DNA of 64,000 nt from Acetobacterium woodii DSM 1030 (GTDB lineage: Bacteria; Bacillota; Clostridia; Eubacteriales; Eubacteriaceae): positions 1-64,000 of the forward strand of contig NC_016894.1 of assembly GCF_000247605.1 (NCBI RefSeq), read 5' to 3'. The notes under the pieces are model-generated. The model was not told the DNA's origin. It made no database searches and saw nothing but the letters and a program-made list of their open reading frames with translations. The translations under genes and the position numbers were made by a program. Shown here piece by piece: positions 54,278 to 63,978 of the stretch. How positions within the stretch are numbered: position 1 is the stretch's first letter; every line of letters starts with the position of its first letter.

Positions 54278-55045
54278 ATGAAAGATCAGTTAGTGATTGG
54301 GGGACACCCTTTTAATTCACGGTTTATTTTAGGATCAGGAAAGTTTTCATTGGAAATGGTGAAAGCAGTGGTGGAAAATGGTGGGGCAGAGATCGTAACA
54401 CTGGCACTGAGACGGGCTAATTTAAAAGGGGAAGAAAATATATTGGAATATATTCCTCCCCAAGTAACCTTATTACCAAATACCTCCGGAGCCAGAACGG
54501 CGCAAGAGGCAGTAACAATTGCTCGACTGGCGCGGGAAATCAATTGTGGTGATTTTATCAAAGTGGAAGTAATTAAGGATTCTAAATATTTATTTCCCGA
54601 TAATTATGAAACCATCAAGGCGACGGAGATTTTGGCCAAAGAAGGTTTTATTGTGATGCCATATATGTATCCCGATTTGAATGTTGCCAGAGCGCTGGTT
54701 AATGCCGGGGCTGCGGCGGTGATGCCCTTGGCAGCCCCGATTGGCAGCAATAAAGGACTTTGTACCAAAGAGGTTATTCAAATTTTAGTCGCGGAAATTA
54801 TGGTTCCGATCATTGTTGATGCCGGAATTGGACGGCCATCACAGGCTTGTGAAGCGATGGAAATGGGGGTGGATGCGGTGATGTGCAATACCGCCGTAGC
54901 TACGGCCGAAAACATCCCTTTAATGGCCAAAGCTTTTTGTTTAGCGATTGAAGCCGGCCGAAAGGCTTATCTGGCAGGACTTGGTCGGGTATTGACGGGA
55001 GCGGCAGAAGCGTCGAGTCCGTTAACGGGATTTTTGGAGGAATAG
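54278..55045 (+). CDS. thiG: thiazole synthase ThiG
   Basis: This 255-residue TIM-barrel enzyme assembles the thiazole phosphate ring from DXP, dehydroglycine and ThiS thiocarboxylate. Landmarks are [48 protein letters not shown], the [19 protein letters not shown] phosphate loop and [25 protein letters not shown] precedes the ATG. thiH starts 2 nt after the stop. Confidence 0.96.
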   Translation: MKDQLVIGGHPFNSRFILGSGKFSLEMVKAVVENGGAEIVTLALRRANLKGEENILEYIPPQVTLLPNTSGARTAQEAVTIARLAREINCGDFIKVEVIKDSKYLFPDNYETIKATEILAKEGFIVMPYMYPDLNVARALVNAGAAAVMPLAAPIGSNKGLCTKEVIQILVAEIMVPIIVDAGIGRPSQACEAMEMGVDAVMCNTAVATAENIPLMAKAFCLAIEAGRKAYLAGLGRVLTGAAEASSPLTGFLEE

Positions 55046-55047
55046 CG

Positions 55048-56202
55048 ATGTCAATAAAACGAACGGACCCAATGGTTTATCATAAAGAGATGGAGATGAT
55101 CCCCTCAGATCTGTTGGATAAAGTCTTAAAACATGTGGATAACTATGACTATTTTAACGACACCAAACGCGATGTCGAACAAGCATTGAGTAAAGAGCAA
55201 TTATCCTTCAAAGATTTTGGAGCATTATTATCCCCGGCAGCGACACCATATTTAGAAGAAATGGCAAAAAAAGCCGGGAGCGAAACAAAAAAGCATTTTG
55301 GCAATAATATTTGTCTGTTTACACCGCTTTATATAGCAAATTATTGTGAAAACAACTGTGTATACTGTGGATTTAATTGTAAAAATAAAATTCGCCGCGG
55401 AAAGCTTTCGATGGCTGAAATGGATCAAGAGCTTAAGACGATTGCTAAAACGGGATTAAAAGAAATTTTGATTTTAACCGGCGAATCCCGACATCATTCC
55501 GGGGTTGAATATATTGGGGCCGGCGTTAAACTGGCAAGCAAATATTTTTCAACGGTGGGGATTGAGATCTATCCCTTAAATTCAGATGAATATGCCTATC
55601 TGAGGAAATGTGGGGCCGATTTTGTTTCCGTTTATCAGGAAACGTATAATTGCATAAAATACGAGCAGGTTCATTTAAGTGGTCCTAAACGTGTTTTTCC
55701 ATACCGCTTTTATGCCCAGGAACGGGCCTTAATGGGCGGTATGCGGGGCGTATCTTTTGGAGCGTTGCTCGGTTTAGATGATTTTAGAAAAGATGCTTTT
55801 GCAACGGGGCTGCATGCTTATTTAATTCAGCAAAAATACCCTCATGCCGAAATTGGTTTTTCAACCCCGCGAATCAGACCTTTTATTAATAACGCGGATA
55901 ATAATCCTAACGATGTTCATGAGCGGCAATTACTACAGGTGATGTTAGCGTATCGCTTATTTATGCCATATGCCGGAATTACGATTTCAACCCGCGAACG
56001 GGCTGGTTTTCGGGATCATGTTATTGGGATGGTGGCAACAAAAATTTCGGCGGGAGTGCGAGTCGGGGTTGGCGGACATGAACAGGAAGATAAAGGCGAT
56101 GAGCAGTTTGAGATTTCTGATCCCCGCAGTGTTCCCGCAGTGCACCAGATGATTTTAGCGCGGGGATTGCAACCGGTATATTCTGATTACATTCGGGTAT
56201 AA
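55048..56202 (+). CDS. thiH: 2-iminoacetate synthase ThiH (radical SAM)
   Basis: This 384-residue radical-SAM tyrosine lyase makes dehydroglycine for ThiG. The [4Fe-4S] motif C-x3-C-x2-C is at C100, C104 and C107 (ANYCENNCVYCGFNC). Later landmarks are ILTGESRHHS, YPLNSDEYAYL and ITISTRERAGFRDH. Use of ThiH rather than ThiO points to an anaerobic lifestyle. It lies immediately downstream of thiG. Confidence 0.95.
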   Translation: MSIKRTDPMVYHKEMEMIPSDLLDKVLKHVDNYDYFNDTKRDVEQALSKEQLSFKDFGALLSPAATPYLEEMAKKAGSETKKHFGNNICLFTPLYIANYCENNCVYCGFNCKNKIRRGKLSMAEMDQELKTIAKTGLKEILILTGESRHHSGVEYIGAGVKLASKYFSTVGIEIYPLNSDEYAYLRKCGADFVSVYQETYNCIKYEQVHLSGPKRVFPYRFYAQERALMGGMRGVSFGALLGLDDFRKDAFATGLHAYLIQQKYPHAEIGFSTPRIRPFINNADNNPNDVHERQLLQVMLAYRLFMPYAGITISTRERAGFRDHVIGMVATKISAGVRVGVGGHEQEDKGDEQFEISDPRSVPAVHQMILARGLQPVYSDYIRV

Positions 56203-56315
56203 AAAGCAAACTCGCGATTAAAGAAAAAGTAGTTGTGTAAGATTCGCTAGCTGTTTATAATAAAGAAATATACCGTAAACTTTTAATAATACGGTTATTT
56301 GAAAAGATCGGATTG

Positions 56316-56383
56316 GAAATTGTTTGTGAAAACTGCACCCAAAGCAACCGTTGTTTGATGTTTTTTACTTTCGCAACGACCTA
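56316..56383 (+). mobile_element. MITE fragment (right arm only)
   Basis: The last 68 bp of the fold-back element (from ...TGTTTGTGAAAACTGCACCC to ...CGCAACGACCTA) survive between thiH and thiE. The left arm is missing, so this is a truncated relic. Confidence 0.8.
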
Positions 56384-56409
56384 CCAATAAGATCGAAAAG
56401 GAGAGCAAA

Positions 56410-57030
56410 ATGCTGATTTGTATCACCAACCGAAAATTGTGTCAGGATGATTTTTTGAACCGAATCGATCAATTGGCACAAGGTAAACCTGCTGCAATAA
56501 TGTTAAGAGAAAAAGATTTAGAGCGCGCAGCGTTTCAGGATTTAGCAATTAAAGTTAAAGAAATTTGTGATCAACACCAAGTAAGTTTGATTATCAATCA
56601 GAATTTGGAAATTGCTAAGCAATTAAAGGTCGGAAACATTCAATTATCGATCGAAAAACTGCGCGAAAATAAAGAATTTATTCGTGAATTTGAGCAAGTT
56701 GGGGTATCTGTTCACTCTGTTGATCAGGCCAAAGAAGCTGAAGCAGCAGGGGCCGATTATTTAATCGCCGGTCATGTTTTTCCGACGGAATGCAAAAAAG
56801 GCCTTCCGGCCCGGGGCTTACGTTTTTTGAAAGAAGTATGTGATGCGGTAAAAATACCGGTTTGGGGCATTGGTGGGATTGATCAAAATAATTACAAGGT
56901 GACGCTAATGACCGGTGCAAAAGGTGTTTGCGTTATGAGTGAGGCAATGACCTGTCGCGATCCAGCTGGTTTTAGCCAGCGTTTTACCGTTGGCAAAGAG
57001 CAAACGAGGATGGAGGAGAATCGTTACTAA
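56410..57030 (+). CDS. thiE: thiamine phosphate synthase family protein (ThiE/TenI-like)
   Basis: This 206-residue TIM barrel of the ThiE/TenI family couples HMP-PP and thiazole phosphate in true ThiE. Seen: MLREKDL (usually REKD), LIINQNLEIA (usually IND-x2-A), ADYLIAGHVFPTECKKGLPARGL (usually ...G.VFPT.(S/T)K) and PVWGIGGI. The Asn-Gln at the usual N-D site and the KK loop recall TenI-like proteins, so ThiE is likely but TenI is possible. The stop lies in the loop of a bidirectional terminator. Confidence 0.82.
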   Translation: MLICITNRKLCQDDFLNRIDQLAQGKPAAIMLREKDLERAAFQDLAIKVKEICDQHQVSLIINQNLEIAKQLKVGNIQLSIEKLRENKEFIREFEQVGVSVHSVDQAKEAEAAGADYLIAGHVFPTECKKGLPARGLRFLKEVCDAVKIPVWGIGGIDQNNYKVTLMTGAKGVCVMSEAMTCRDPAGFSQRFTVGKEQTRMEENRY

Positions 57031-57046
57031 CGATTCTCCTTTTTTA
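57014..57046. terminator. bidirectional terminator containing both stop codons
   Basis: AGGAGAATCG (57014-57023) and CGATTCTCCT (57031-57040) form a perfect 10-bp stem. The 7-nt loop TTACTAA holds the TAA of thiE (57028-57030) and, on the other strand, the TAG of the GGDEF/EAL gene (57027-57029). A T run follows on the plus strand. Confidence 0.92.
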
Positions 57047-59861
57047 AGTTTTTGATAAAATCAATCAGCGCTTCTTCGTTTAGAGGTTTGGCGTAATAAA
57101 AACCTTGTGCCGTGGAACAGTTATTTTTGAGTAAGAAATCAATTTGGGCTTCCGTTTCCACCCCTTCAGCAATGACTTTAAGGTTGAAATTTCGTGCCAG
57201 CTCGATAATAACCTTGGCAATGGTACCATTATCGAATTGGGGAATGCCTTTGATAAAAGAACGATCAATTTTTATTTTATCAACAGCAAATTTTTTCAAA
57301 TAACTAAGCGAAGAATAACCGGTGCCAAAATCGTCAATCGAAATCTGGATACCCATGTTATGAAATACGGTTAAAATTGATTCGCATTCTTTCTCGTTAG
57401 CCATTAAAATTCCTTCAGTTATTTCCAGTTCTAAAAGTTTTGGTGGAAGATCGGTTTTGGTTAAGATCGATTCAACTAATTCGTTGATATAGTTTGATTT
57501 GAATTGCAGCATTGAAAGGTTGACCGCAATCGGAATCGCATAATTCAGTGATTCGAGTTTTTTTCCAAATTGACAGGCCGTTAAAAGGACCCATTCGCCA
57601 ATGGGAATAATCAGATTCGATTCTTCGGCGATGGAAATAAAATTGCCTGGGGGAATCATTCCAGTGGGGCTGTTCCAGCGAATCAAGGCTTCCATACCAA
57701 CAATTTCATTGGTGATCATATCGATCTGAGGTTGGTAATACAGAACGAATTCATTATTATTAAGGGCGTTTCTGAGTTTTTGCTGAATTTCATATTTGTA
57801 AATCGAAAGATTATTGATCTCTTTATCATAAAACTCAAAACTTTGTCCTTTGTTTGCTTTAACGGTGTTCAACGCCGAAGCCGCGGTTTTAAGAAGTTTG
57901 GCGTAGTGTTTAGCATCATTAGGGTAAAGGCTGATACCCATGCTGACATCGACAATCAGTTCTTCATCGTTAATTAAAAGTGCCTGGCTCATGTTTTTAT
58001 TTAAGTCAAGGATATATTCATAAAGGCTGTCATTGGAATCAATATGGGTTTTCAGAATTCCAAACTCATCATTACCCAAACGAACCAGAAGATCTTCTTT
58101 AGTGGTTAATTTCGCGAGTCGATTTGCCAAAGTAATGAGCACTTTGTTGCCAAAATCAAAACCTTTAGCTTCATTGATAATTCTGAAATTATCAATGTTA
58201 ATCAGGATTAAGGCATGGTTGGCCGTATGATTGATATCCGAATTAATAAGTTTAGCACCGGATTCATCCAAAAACAGTTTATTATTAAGTTTAGTCAGAT
58301 GATCAAAATATTTTAAATAATAAATGTCTTTTTCGATTTTTTTATGAGCCGTCAGGTTGGTGATATTGCCAATATAAAAATCAAAATCACGATTTTTGAC
58401 GAGACTAATTTTTAAAAAGAGAAAAAGTGTTTCGCCCTGTCGTTGGGTATATTCTATTTCACCGGACCAAACCGGAGTGGATTGCAGACTTTTTAGCAGC
58501 TTATCATTGATCAGAATTTCATTTTCCAGCAAATCGAGGGAATTGAGATCGGCATCAGGTAAGCCGACAATACCGGAAAAAGCGGTATTATGATAGATGC
58601 AAAAAAATTCATCGTTTAGTATAAAGATACCTTCGTCAGTACCGGACAGTAATTCCAGAATGAGTTCCAGCCGAGATTGGATGCCTTTTCGTTTTTCAAC
58701 CTCCTGATTGAGGGTGGCATTGTTGATTTTAATTTTCTCAATATAATCACTGATTCGCTGACTCATTTGGTGGAGTCCATTGGATAAAATGCCAATCTCG
58801 TCTTCGCGGGAACAAAGTATTTCGGGTAAATTAATTTCCTGATCACCATTACTGAAAGTTTCGACGGCCTTAGAAATTGTAATGATCGGTGCAGAAATAA
58901 GATTAGTCATGTTTTTTATAAAAAGCGAGATCAAGATCAATAATAAGAGGGCCAAAAATATAATCGGATAAAAGAAACGGTTTAAGGGGCTTAAGACATC
59001 CGATTTGGGAATGACGGTCACGACGATCCAGTTGGATGAGGCAGTCGGGACATAAGCAATATAGCTGGAATAATTATTGTTCGGATAATCAATGACGCCA
59101 CTGTTGCCCGAAGTAATTTGGTCTTTATAAAGATTCAGATACGCAAAGGAATCATCGGTATTTGCCGCATTGTCAAGCTCCGGTTGATAAAAAATAGAGC
59201 CATCTTTATTGAGTAACAAGGTATAACCATTGTTACTGACCTGATAAGCATCCATCAGTTTATAAAGATCAGAAACCTGCAGGTCGATACCCATCGCACC
59301 AATGACCGTACTATTTTTTAAAATCGGCGTAATGATGGAAACGACCATTTTGTTGGTGACAATATCAATGTATGGGCTGGTGACGGTAATTTTACGGGAG
59401 CGCAAAGCTTCCATATACCAGATTCGGTTGTTCAGGTCATAATCTGGTTGGGGATCAAAGTCATAAGTCGATGAAATAACGTCATTCGATTTGGTAATGC
59501 CGATATAAGCCAGTGAAATATTGGGACTGGAAGATTTAATGGCCTGAAGTTCCTGCGTAACAACCTCAAATAAAGGGTGTTGCCGTTTTTCGGACCGGGT
59601 CGTGAGGTCTTCAGTAATGGCCTGATAGTCCTGGTTTGTTTTCATTTGATTGACAATAGCAATGTTTTGGCCAATGTACTGATCAATTTCGGTGGCAATC
59701 TGTAAAGCATCTTTAGAGAGCTCGCGGGTACTTTCGGCTTCAAAAAAATTACTGGTAAGCCAAACCGAAATAAAGCCAAAAATTGAGAAAGCGGAAACAA
59801 TAAAAACGATCACGATGGTGCCGACACGCCGAATCAGACTTTTTTTAAACCACTGCATCAA
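57027..59861 (-). CDS. membrane dCACHE-HAMP-PAS-GGDEF-EAL protein (probable c-di-GMP phosphodiesterase)
   Basis: This 944-residue sensor has helix 1 (about 14-36), an extracytoplasmic double-Cache domain (40-290), helix 2 (297-315), HAMP (318-370), PAS (400-505), GGDEF (515-680) and EAL (690-940). The GGDEF motif reads GNDEF (596-600), so cyclase activity is doubtful. The EAL domain keeps its catalytic set: MEALIRW (EAL 724-726), VNLSMLQF, LEITE, IDDFGTG, KIDRSF and AEGVE. It should therefore hydrolyse c-di-GMP in response to an external ligand. Gene is convergent with thiE. Confidence 0.92.
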   Translation of the reverse strand: MMQWFKKSLIRRVGTIVIVFIVSAFSIFGFISVWLTSNFFEAESTRELSKDALQIATEIDQYIGQNIAIVNQMKTNQDYQAITEDLTTRSEKRQHPLFEVVTQELQAIKSSSPNISLAYIGITKSNDVISSTYDFDPQPDYDLNNRIWYMEALRSRKITVTSPYIDIVTNKMVVSIITPILKNSTVIGAMGIDLQVSDLYKLMDAYQVSNNGYTLLLNKDGSIFYQPELDNAANTDDSFAYLNLYKDQITSGNSGVIDYPNNNYSSYIAYVPTASSNWIVVTVIPKSDVLSPLNRFFYPIIFLALLLLILISLFIKNMTNLISAPIITISKAVETFSNGDQEINLPEILCSREDEIGILSNGLHQMSQRISDYIEKIKINNATLNQEVEKRKGIQSRLELILELLSGTDEGIFILNDEFFCIYHNTAFSGIVGLPDADLNSLDLLENEILINDKLLKSLQSTPVWSGEIEYTQRQGETLFLFLKISLVKNRDFDFYIGNITNLTAHKKIEKDIYYLKYFDHLTKLNNKLFLDESGAKLINSDINHTANHALILINIDNFRIINEAKGFDFGNKVLITLANRLAKLTTKEDLLVRLGNDEFGILKTHIDSNDSLYEYILDLNKNMSQALLINDEELIVDVSMGISLYPNDAKHYAKLLKTAASALNTVKANKGQSFEFYDKEINNLSIYKYEIQQKLRNALNNNEFVLYYQPQIDMITNEIVGMEALIRWNSPTGMIPPGNFISIAEESNLIIPIGEWVLLTACQFGKKLESLNYAIPIAVNLSMLQFKSNYINELVESILTKTDLPPKLLELEITEGILMANEKECESILTVFHNMGIQISIDDFGTGYSSLSYLKKFAVDKIKIDRSFIKGIPQFDNGTIAKVIIELARNFNLKVIAEGVETEAQIDFLLKNNCSTAQGFYYAKPLNEEALIDFIKNLKKENR

Positions 59862-59975
59862 GACACCAACCTTTCTTTAAAATTAAAAAAAACAAAAATT
59901 TACAACATGTAAAAATTTTTATAGCTGTTATTATTATATCCGAAATCAGAAAAAAATAAAATATTTTTTACCACA

Positions 59976-60004
59976 TTGACAAGAGAATGTGAGTGTGATA
60001 AAAT
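59976..60004 (+). promoter_or_regulatory. sigma-A promoter for the rib operon
   Basis: TTGACA (59976-59981), 17-bp spacer, TAAAAT (59999-60004), close to consensus and just before the FMN riboswitch. Confidence 0.8.
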
Positions 60005-60023
60005 TCAATTAATTGAATATGAA

Positions 60024-60131
60024 GTCTTCAGGGCAGGGATTGTTTCCCTACCGGTGGTATAGCCCACGAGCCGCAAGGCATGATTCGGTGAGATTCCGAA
60101 GCCGACAGTAAAGTCTGGATGAAAGAAGATG
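60024..60131 (+). promoter_or_regulatory. FMN riboswitch (RFN element)
   Basis: The RFN blocks occur in order: TCTTCAGGGCAGGG (60026-60039), CCCTACCGGTGGTA, AGCCCACGAGCC, GATTCGGTGAGATTCCGAAGCCGACAGT (in two parts) and AGTCTGGATGAAAGAAGA (60113-60130). The class binds FMN and represses riboflavin genes. A terminator at 60175 follows. Confidence 0.96.
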
Positions 60132-60174
60132 AAAAAGTGACTGCATATTTATTTATGTTTATCTTTGTCTATAT

Positions 60175-60206
60175 AGCTCTGAAATGTTGATCATTTCAGA
60201 GCTTTT
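60175..60206 (+). terminator. FMN riboswitch terminator
   Basis: AGCTCTGAAATG (60175-60186) pairs with CATTTCAGAGCT (about 60192-60203) around a short loop, followed by TTT. It lies between the riboswitch and ribD. Confidence 0.85.
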
Positions 60207-60293
60207 GTGGGTTAAAGAGATAAATATGTAAAATGGATTAATTGCCTTGAATGAATGTTCAAGGTATTTTTTGGTTTAACGAAAGGAACAGGC

Positions 60294-61382
60294 ATGGAGA
60301 AACATCAATTTTATATGCAGAGGGCCTTGGAACTGGCCATCAAAGGACGGGGACAGGTAAATCCCAATCCCCTGGTAGGCGCAGTGATTGTTAAGGATGA
60401 TGTGATCATCGGTAGCGGTTATCACGAAAAATATGGCGGCTTTCATGCCGAACGTAATGCCTTGGCCGCCTGCACACAGTCGGCTGAAGGGGCAACCCTC
60501 TATGTGACACTGGAACCCTGTTGTCATCAGGGAAAAACACCACCATGTACCGAAGCGATCATCGAGAACAAAATAAATCGAGTGGTAATCGGAGCTAAAG
60601 ATCCTAATCCGTTCGTCAGCGGAAAAGGGATTGAGATACTAAAAAAGCATGGGATTACCGTGATAATAGGGGTTGAGGAAGAAATTTGCCAGGAAATAAA
60701 CAACATCTTTTTTCATTACATCAAAAATAAAACCCCCTATGTGATAATGAAATACGCCATGACCGTGGATGGCAAAATTGCCACTTATAGCGGAAAATCC
60801 CAGTGGATTAGCGGAGAATCGGCTAGGGCTGCTGTCCATCAGACCCGAAGTGAAGTTGCCGGAATTATGGTGGGGGTCAACACTATTTTACAAGACGATC
60901 CCCAATTGACTTGTCGGGTTGAAGGGGGGAAAAATCCCCGCCGGATTATCTGCGACACGCATTTGCGAACCCCGCTGTCATCCAAGATAGTGGCATCGGC
61001 CCGGAAAATACCGACTTATCTGGCTACCTGTTCCCGGGATCAAAAAAAAATAAAACGGTTTGAAATTATGGGGTGTAAAATTTTAGCGGTTTCAAAAAAA
61101 GGGGATCATCTCAATCTCCAAGAACTGATGAAGCAATTGGGAGCGGAAGAGATCGACAGTATTTTGCTGGAAGGTGGGGGGACCCTGAATTTCAGTGCTT
61201 TAAAAAGCGGCATTGTGAATAAGCTTCAGGTTTATCTGGCACCCAAAATATTTGGTGGCGTCGCGGCTAAAACTCCGGTCGAAGGGCCGGGGGTGGAGAT
61301 GCCTTCGGAAGCCTTTCAATTTACAGACAGAAAGATAACGATATTTGGGGACGATATCTGCCTCGAATATCTTAAGAGGTAA
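60294..61382 (+). CDS. ribD: riboflavin biosynthesis deaminase/reductase RibD
   Basis: This bifunctional 362-residue enzyme has an N-terminal pyrimidine deaminase with zinc site H51-A-E53 (HAERNAL) and PCCHQGKTPPC (C76 and C85 region), and a C-terminal reductase (KYAMTVDGKIATYSGKSQWISG; ILLEGGGTLN). ATG 60294 is used because GAAAGGAA precedes it; the open frame from 60255 adds an unlikely extension. It is first in a ribD-ribE-ribBA-ribH operon controlled by the FMN riboswitch. Confidence 0.95.
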   Translation: MEKHQFYMQRALELAIKGRGQVNPNPLVGAVIVKDDVIIGSGYHEKYGGFHAERNALAACTQSAEGATLYVTLEPCCHQGKTPPCTEAIIENKINRVVIGAKDPNPFVSGKGIEILKKHGITVIIGVEEEICQEINNIFFHYIKNKTPYVIMKYAMTVDGKIATYSGKSQWISGESARAAVHQTRSEVAGIMVGVNTILQDDPQLTCRVEGGKNPRRIICDTHLRTPLSSKIVASARKIPTYLATCSRDQKKIKRFEIMGCKILAVSKKGDHLNLQELMKQLGAEEIDSILLEGGGTLNFSALKSGIVNKLQVYLAPKIFGGVAAKTPVEGPGVEMPSEAFQFTDRKITIFGDDICLEYLKR

Positions 61383-61386
61383 GGAC

Positions 61387-62049
61387 ATGTTTACCGGAAT
61401 TATTGAAGAAATTGGAATAATCACATCCGTGGTCAAAGGTCAACGATCTTCCCAGTTATGGGTTCAGGGCGCGGTCATTATGAACGATTTAAAACTAGGT
61501 GACAGCGTGGCGGTTAATGGAGTTTGCCTGACGGTTTCACAATTGACCAGAAATAAGTGGATGGCGGATGTCATGAGTGAGACCCTCAACCGCAGCAATC
61601 TGGGCGATTTAAAAGGTGGTTCTACGGTCAATCTGGAACGGGCGATGCCGGCAAATGGCCGTTTCGGAGGGCATATGGTGGCCGGCCATATTGACGGAAC
61701 CGGGGACGTTTTACAAATTACAAAAGATGAGAATGCGGTGATCTTTGAGATTGGCGTACCTCAGAAAATACGGCGCTATATTATTGAAAAAGGTTCCATT
61801 GCCATCGATGGCATTAGTTTAACAGTCATTGGGATGACCGCCGATAGTTTTAAGGTATCCGTTATTCCCCACACCGTTAAACATACCATTTTAAACACTA
61901 AGAAAGCGGGCGATCTGGTCAATCTGGAAAACGACCTGGTGGGAAAATATATCGAAAGGCTGGTGTTGAATCCACTCCTCAAAACGGAGCGCAACCAGGA
62001 AATGCCCGCTGGTTTGACCATTGATTTTCTGACTGAGGCTGGATTTTAA
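61387..62049 (+). CDS. ribE: riboflavin synthase alpha chain RibE
   Basis: This 220-residue enzyme dismutates two lumazines to riboflavin. It has the diagnostic start MFTGIIEEIG and two lumazine-binding repeats (VAVNGVCLTV...GGHMVAGHIDGTG; IDGISLTVIG...). ATG 61387 has AGGTAAGGAC upstream and lies 4 nt after ribD. The open frame from 61345 overlaps ribD and is not needed. A 154-bp gap without a visible element precedes ribBA. Confidence 0.95.
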   Translation: MFTGIIEEIGIITSVVKGQRSSQLWVQGAVIMNDLKLGDSVAVNGVCLTVSQLTRNKWMADVMSETLNRSNLGDLKGGSTVNLERAMPANGRFGGHMVAGHIDGTGDVLQITKDENAVIFEIGVPQKIRRYIIEKGSIAIDGISLTVIGMTADSFKVSVIPHTVKHTILNTKKAGDLVNLENDLVGKYIERLVLNPLLKTERNQEMPAGLTIDFLTEAGF

Positions 62050-62203
62050 ATGAACGTTAATTTGCAAACTTGAGTTTGTCATAAGGAATAACTTAGTACC
62101 GGCAATTGTTAGATCATGTTGGATGCATCAACAACAGCTTAATAATTGATCGGCACGGCAGTACGGGGTAAAACTTTATAAATTTAGAATAAGAGAGGGT
62201 ACG

Positions 62204-63406
62204 ATGTTTAAATTTAATACCATTGAAGAAGCACTGGAAGATTTGCGAGCCGGAAAAATTATTATTGTGACTGATGATGATGACCGAGAAAATGAAGGCG
62301 ACTTGGTTTGTGCGGCGGAATTTGCCACCACCGAAAATGTCAATTTTATGGCCATTTATGGAAAAGGGCTGATCTGTATGCCGATGAGCGAGAAATTGGT
62401 TAAAAAATTAGCGGTTCCCCAAATGGTGATGGAGAATACTGATAATCATGCTACTGCTTTTACCGTGTCGATTGATCATGTTGATACGATCACTGGCATT
62501 TCGGCCGCAGAACGTTCGGTCACCGCGATAAAATGTGTGGATGAGCAGGCCCGACCGGAAGATTTCCGTCGGCCCGGACATATGTTTCCACTGGTATCCC
62601 GGGAAAATGGGGTTTTGGAACGAAACGGCCATACTGAGGCCACCGTCGATCTGATCAAGCTGGCCGGGCTGAAAGAATGTGGCCTCTGCTGCGAAATTAT
62701 GCGGGAAGACGGCACCATGATGCGAACCCCGGAATTGATCGAATTTGCTCAAACCCATCAGATGAAATTCATTACCATCAAAGATCTGCAGAACTATCGC
62801 AAACAAAATGACCAATTGGTGGAACCGGTGACAGTCACCCAAATGCCGACTAAATATGGCGCATTTATGGCCTATGGTTATATTAACAAGCTTAATGGTG
62901 AACATCATATCGCCTTGGTTAAAGGTGATGTGACGGGTGATAATCCAGTATTGTGTCGGGTCCATTCCGAATGTTTGACGGGTGATGCCTTTGGTTCCAT
63001 CCGTTGTGATTGTGGTGATCAGTTTGGGGCAGCGATGACAGCCATTGAAAAAGAAGGTCGGGGGGTACTACTTTACATGCGTCAGGAAGGCCGGGGGATT
63101 GGACTGATCAATAAGCTTAAAGCCTATGCGCTTCAGGATCTGGGGATGGATACGGTGCAAGCCAATATTGAATTGGGATTCCCGGAAGACATGCGGGAAT
63201 ATTATATTGGGGCTCAGATTTTAAGAGACCTGGGTATAAAACAACTTCGATTACTAACCAATAATCCTAAAAAGATAGACGGCCTTTCGGCCTTCGGGCT
63301 GGAAATAGTAGAGCGGGTTCCGATCCAAATGGAAGCATCCAGCCATGATCTGTTTTATTTAAAGACCAAACAGGAAAAAATGGGTCATATTTTAAATTAT
63401 AACTAA
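62204..63406 (+). CDS. ribBA: bifunctional DHBP synthase / GTP cyclohydrolase II RibBA
   Basis: This 400-residue fusion has an N-terminal 3,4-dihydroxy-2-butanone 4-phosphate synthase ([13 protein letters not shown] at 23-35; HTEATVDL). The C-terminal GTP cyclohydrolase II has zinc cysteines in [19 protein letters not shown] and the loop [12 protein letters not shown]. It supplies both precursors of the pathway. AGAGAGGG precedes ATG 62204. The end is followed by a damaged MITE and then ribH. Confidence 0.96.
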   Translation: MFKFNTIEEALEDLRAGKIIIVTDDDDRENEGDLVCAAEFATTENVNFMAIYGKGLICMPMSEKLVKKLAVPQMVMENTDNHATAFTVSIDHVDTITGISAAERSVTAIKCVDEQARPEDFRRPGHMFPLVSRENGVLERNGHTEATVDLIKLAGLKECGLCCEIMREDGTMMRTPELIEFAQTHQMKFITIKDLQNYRKQNDQLVEPVTVTQMPTKYGAFMAYGYINKLNGEHHIALVKGDVTGDNPVLCRVHSECLTGDAFGSIRCDCGDQFGAAMTAIEKEGRGVLLYMRQEGRGIGLINKLKAYALQDLGMDTVQANIELGFPEDMREYYIGAQILRDLGIKQLRLLTNNPKKIDGLSAFGLEIVERVPIQMEASSHDLFYLKTKQEKMGHILNYN

Positions 63407-63417
63407 AACTTATCCGA

Positions 63418-63484
63418 CCATGAGCTTTGCTGCCTAATTTATACGAAACTGGGCCTAAAGCTCACGGCATTTTCGCAATGACTT
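63418..63484 (-). mobile_element. internally deleted MITE remnant
   Basis: CATGAGCTTTG at the left and GGGCCTAAAGCTCACGGC, then ATTTTCGCAATGACTTA, at the right match the outer arms of the fold-back element, right side inverted, with the centre lost. The arms can still pair (GAGCTTTG/TAAAGCTC). It lies between ribBA and ribH. Confidence 0.6.
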
Positions 63485-63510
63485 AAAAAATTATTAAAAG
63501 GAGAACCAAA

Positions 63511-63978
63511 ATGAATGTATATGAAGGACAATTAGTATCAAAAGGAATTAAAGTGGGGATTGTGGTGGCACGGTTTAATGAGTTTATTGGATCAAAGCTG
63601 TTGGGCGGAGCCATTGATGGCTTAAAGCGTCACGATGTGAAAGAAGCAGATATTGATGTCGCCTGGGTGCCGGGGGCCTTTGAAATTCCGCTGATTGCAG
63701 CAAAAATGGCCAAGTTGGGAAAATACGATGCCATCATTTGTCTGGGGGCGGTAATCAGAGGTTCCACCACCCATTATGATTATGTTTGCAGTGAGGTATC
63801 AAAAGGCGTAGCTCAGGTCGCCCTGCAGTCGGAAATACCCGTTATTTTTGGGGTGTTGACCACCGAAAACATTGAACAGGCGATTGAACGGGCCGGAACC
63901 AAGGCCGGAAATAAAGGTTATGATTGCGCCTTATCGGCCATTGAGATGGTGAATCTGATCAACGAAATCGAAAATTAA
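63511..63978 (+). CDS. ribH: 6,7-dimethyl-8-ribityllumazine synthase RibH
   Basis: This 155-residue lumazine synthase has the substrate sequences [49 protein letters not shown] and [34 protein letters not shown] precedes ATG 63511. It completes the riboflavin operon; the window ends 22 bp later. Confidence 0.97.
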   Translation: MNVYEGQLVSKGIKVGIVVARFNEFIGSKLLGGAIDGLKRHDVKEADIDVAWVPGAFEIPLIAAKMAKLGKYDAIICLGAVIRGSTTHYDYVCSEVSKGVAQVALQSEIPVIFGVLTTENIEQAIERAGTKAGNKGYDCALSAIEMVNLINEIEN

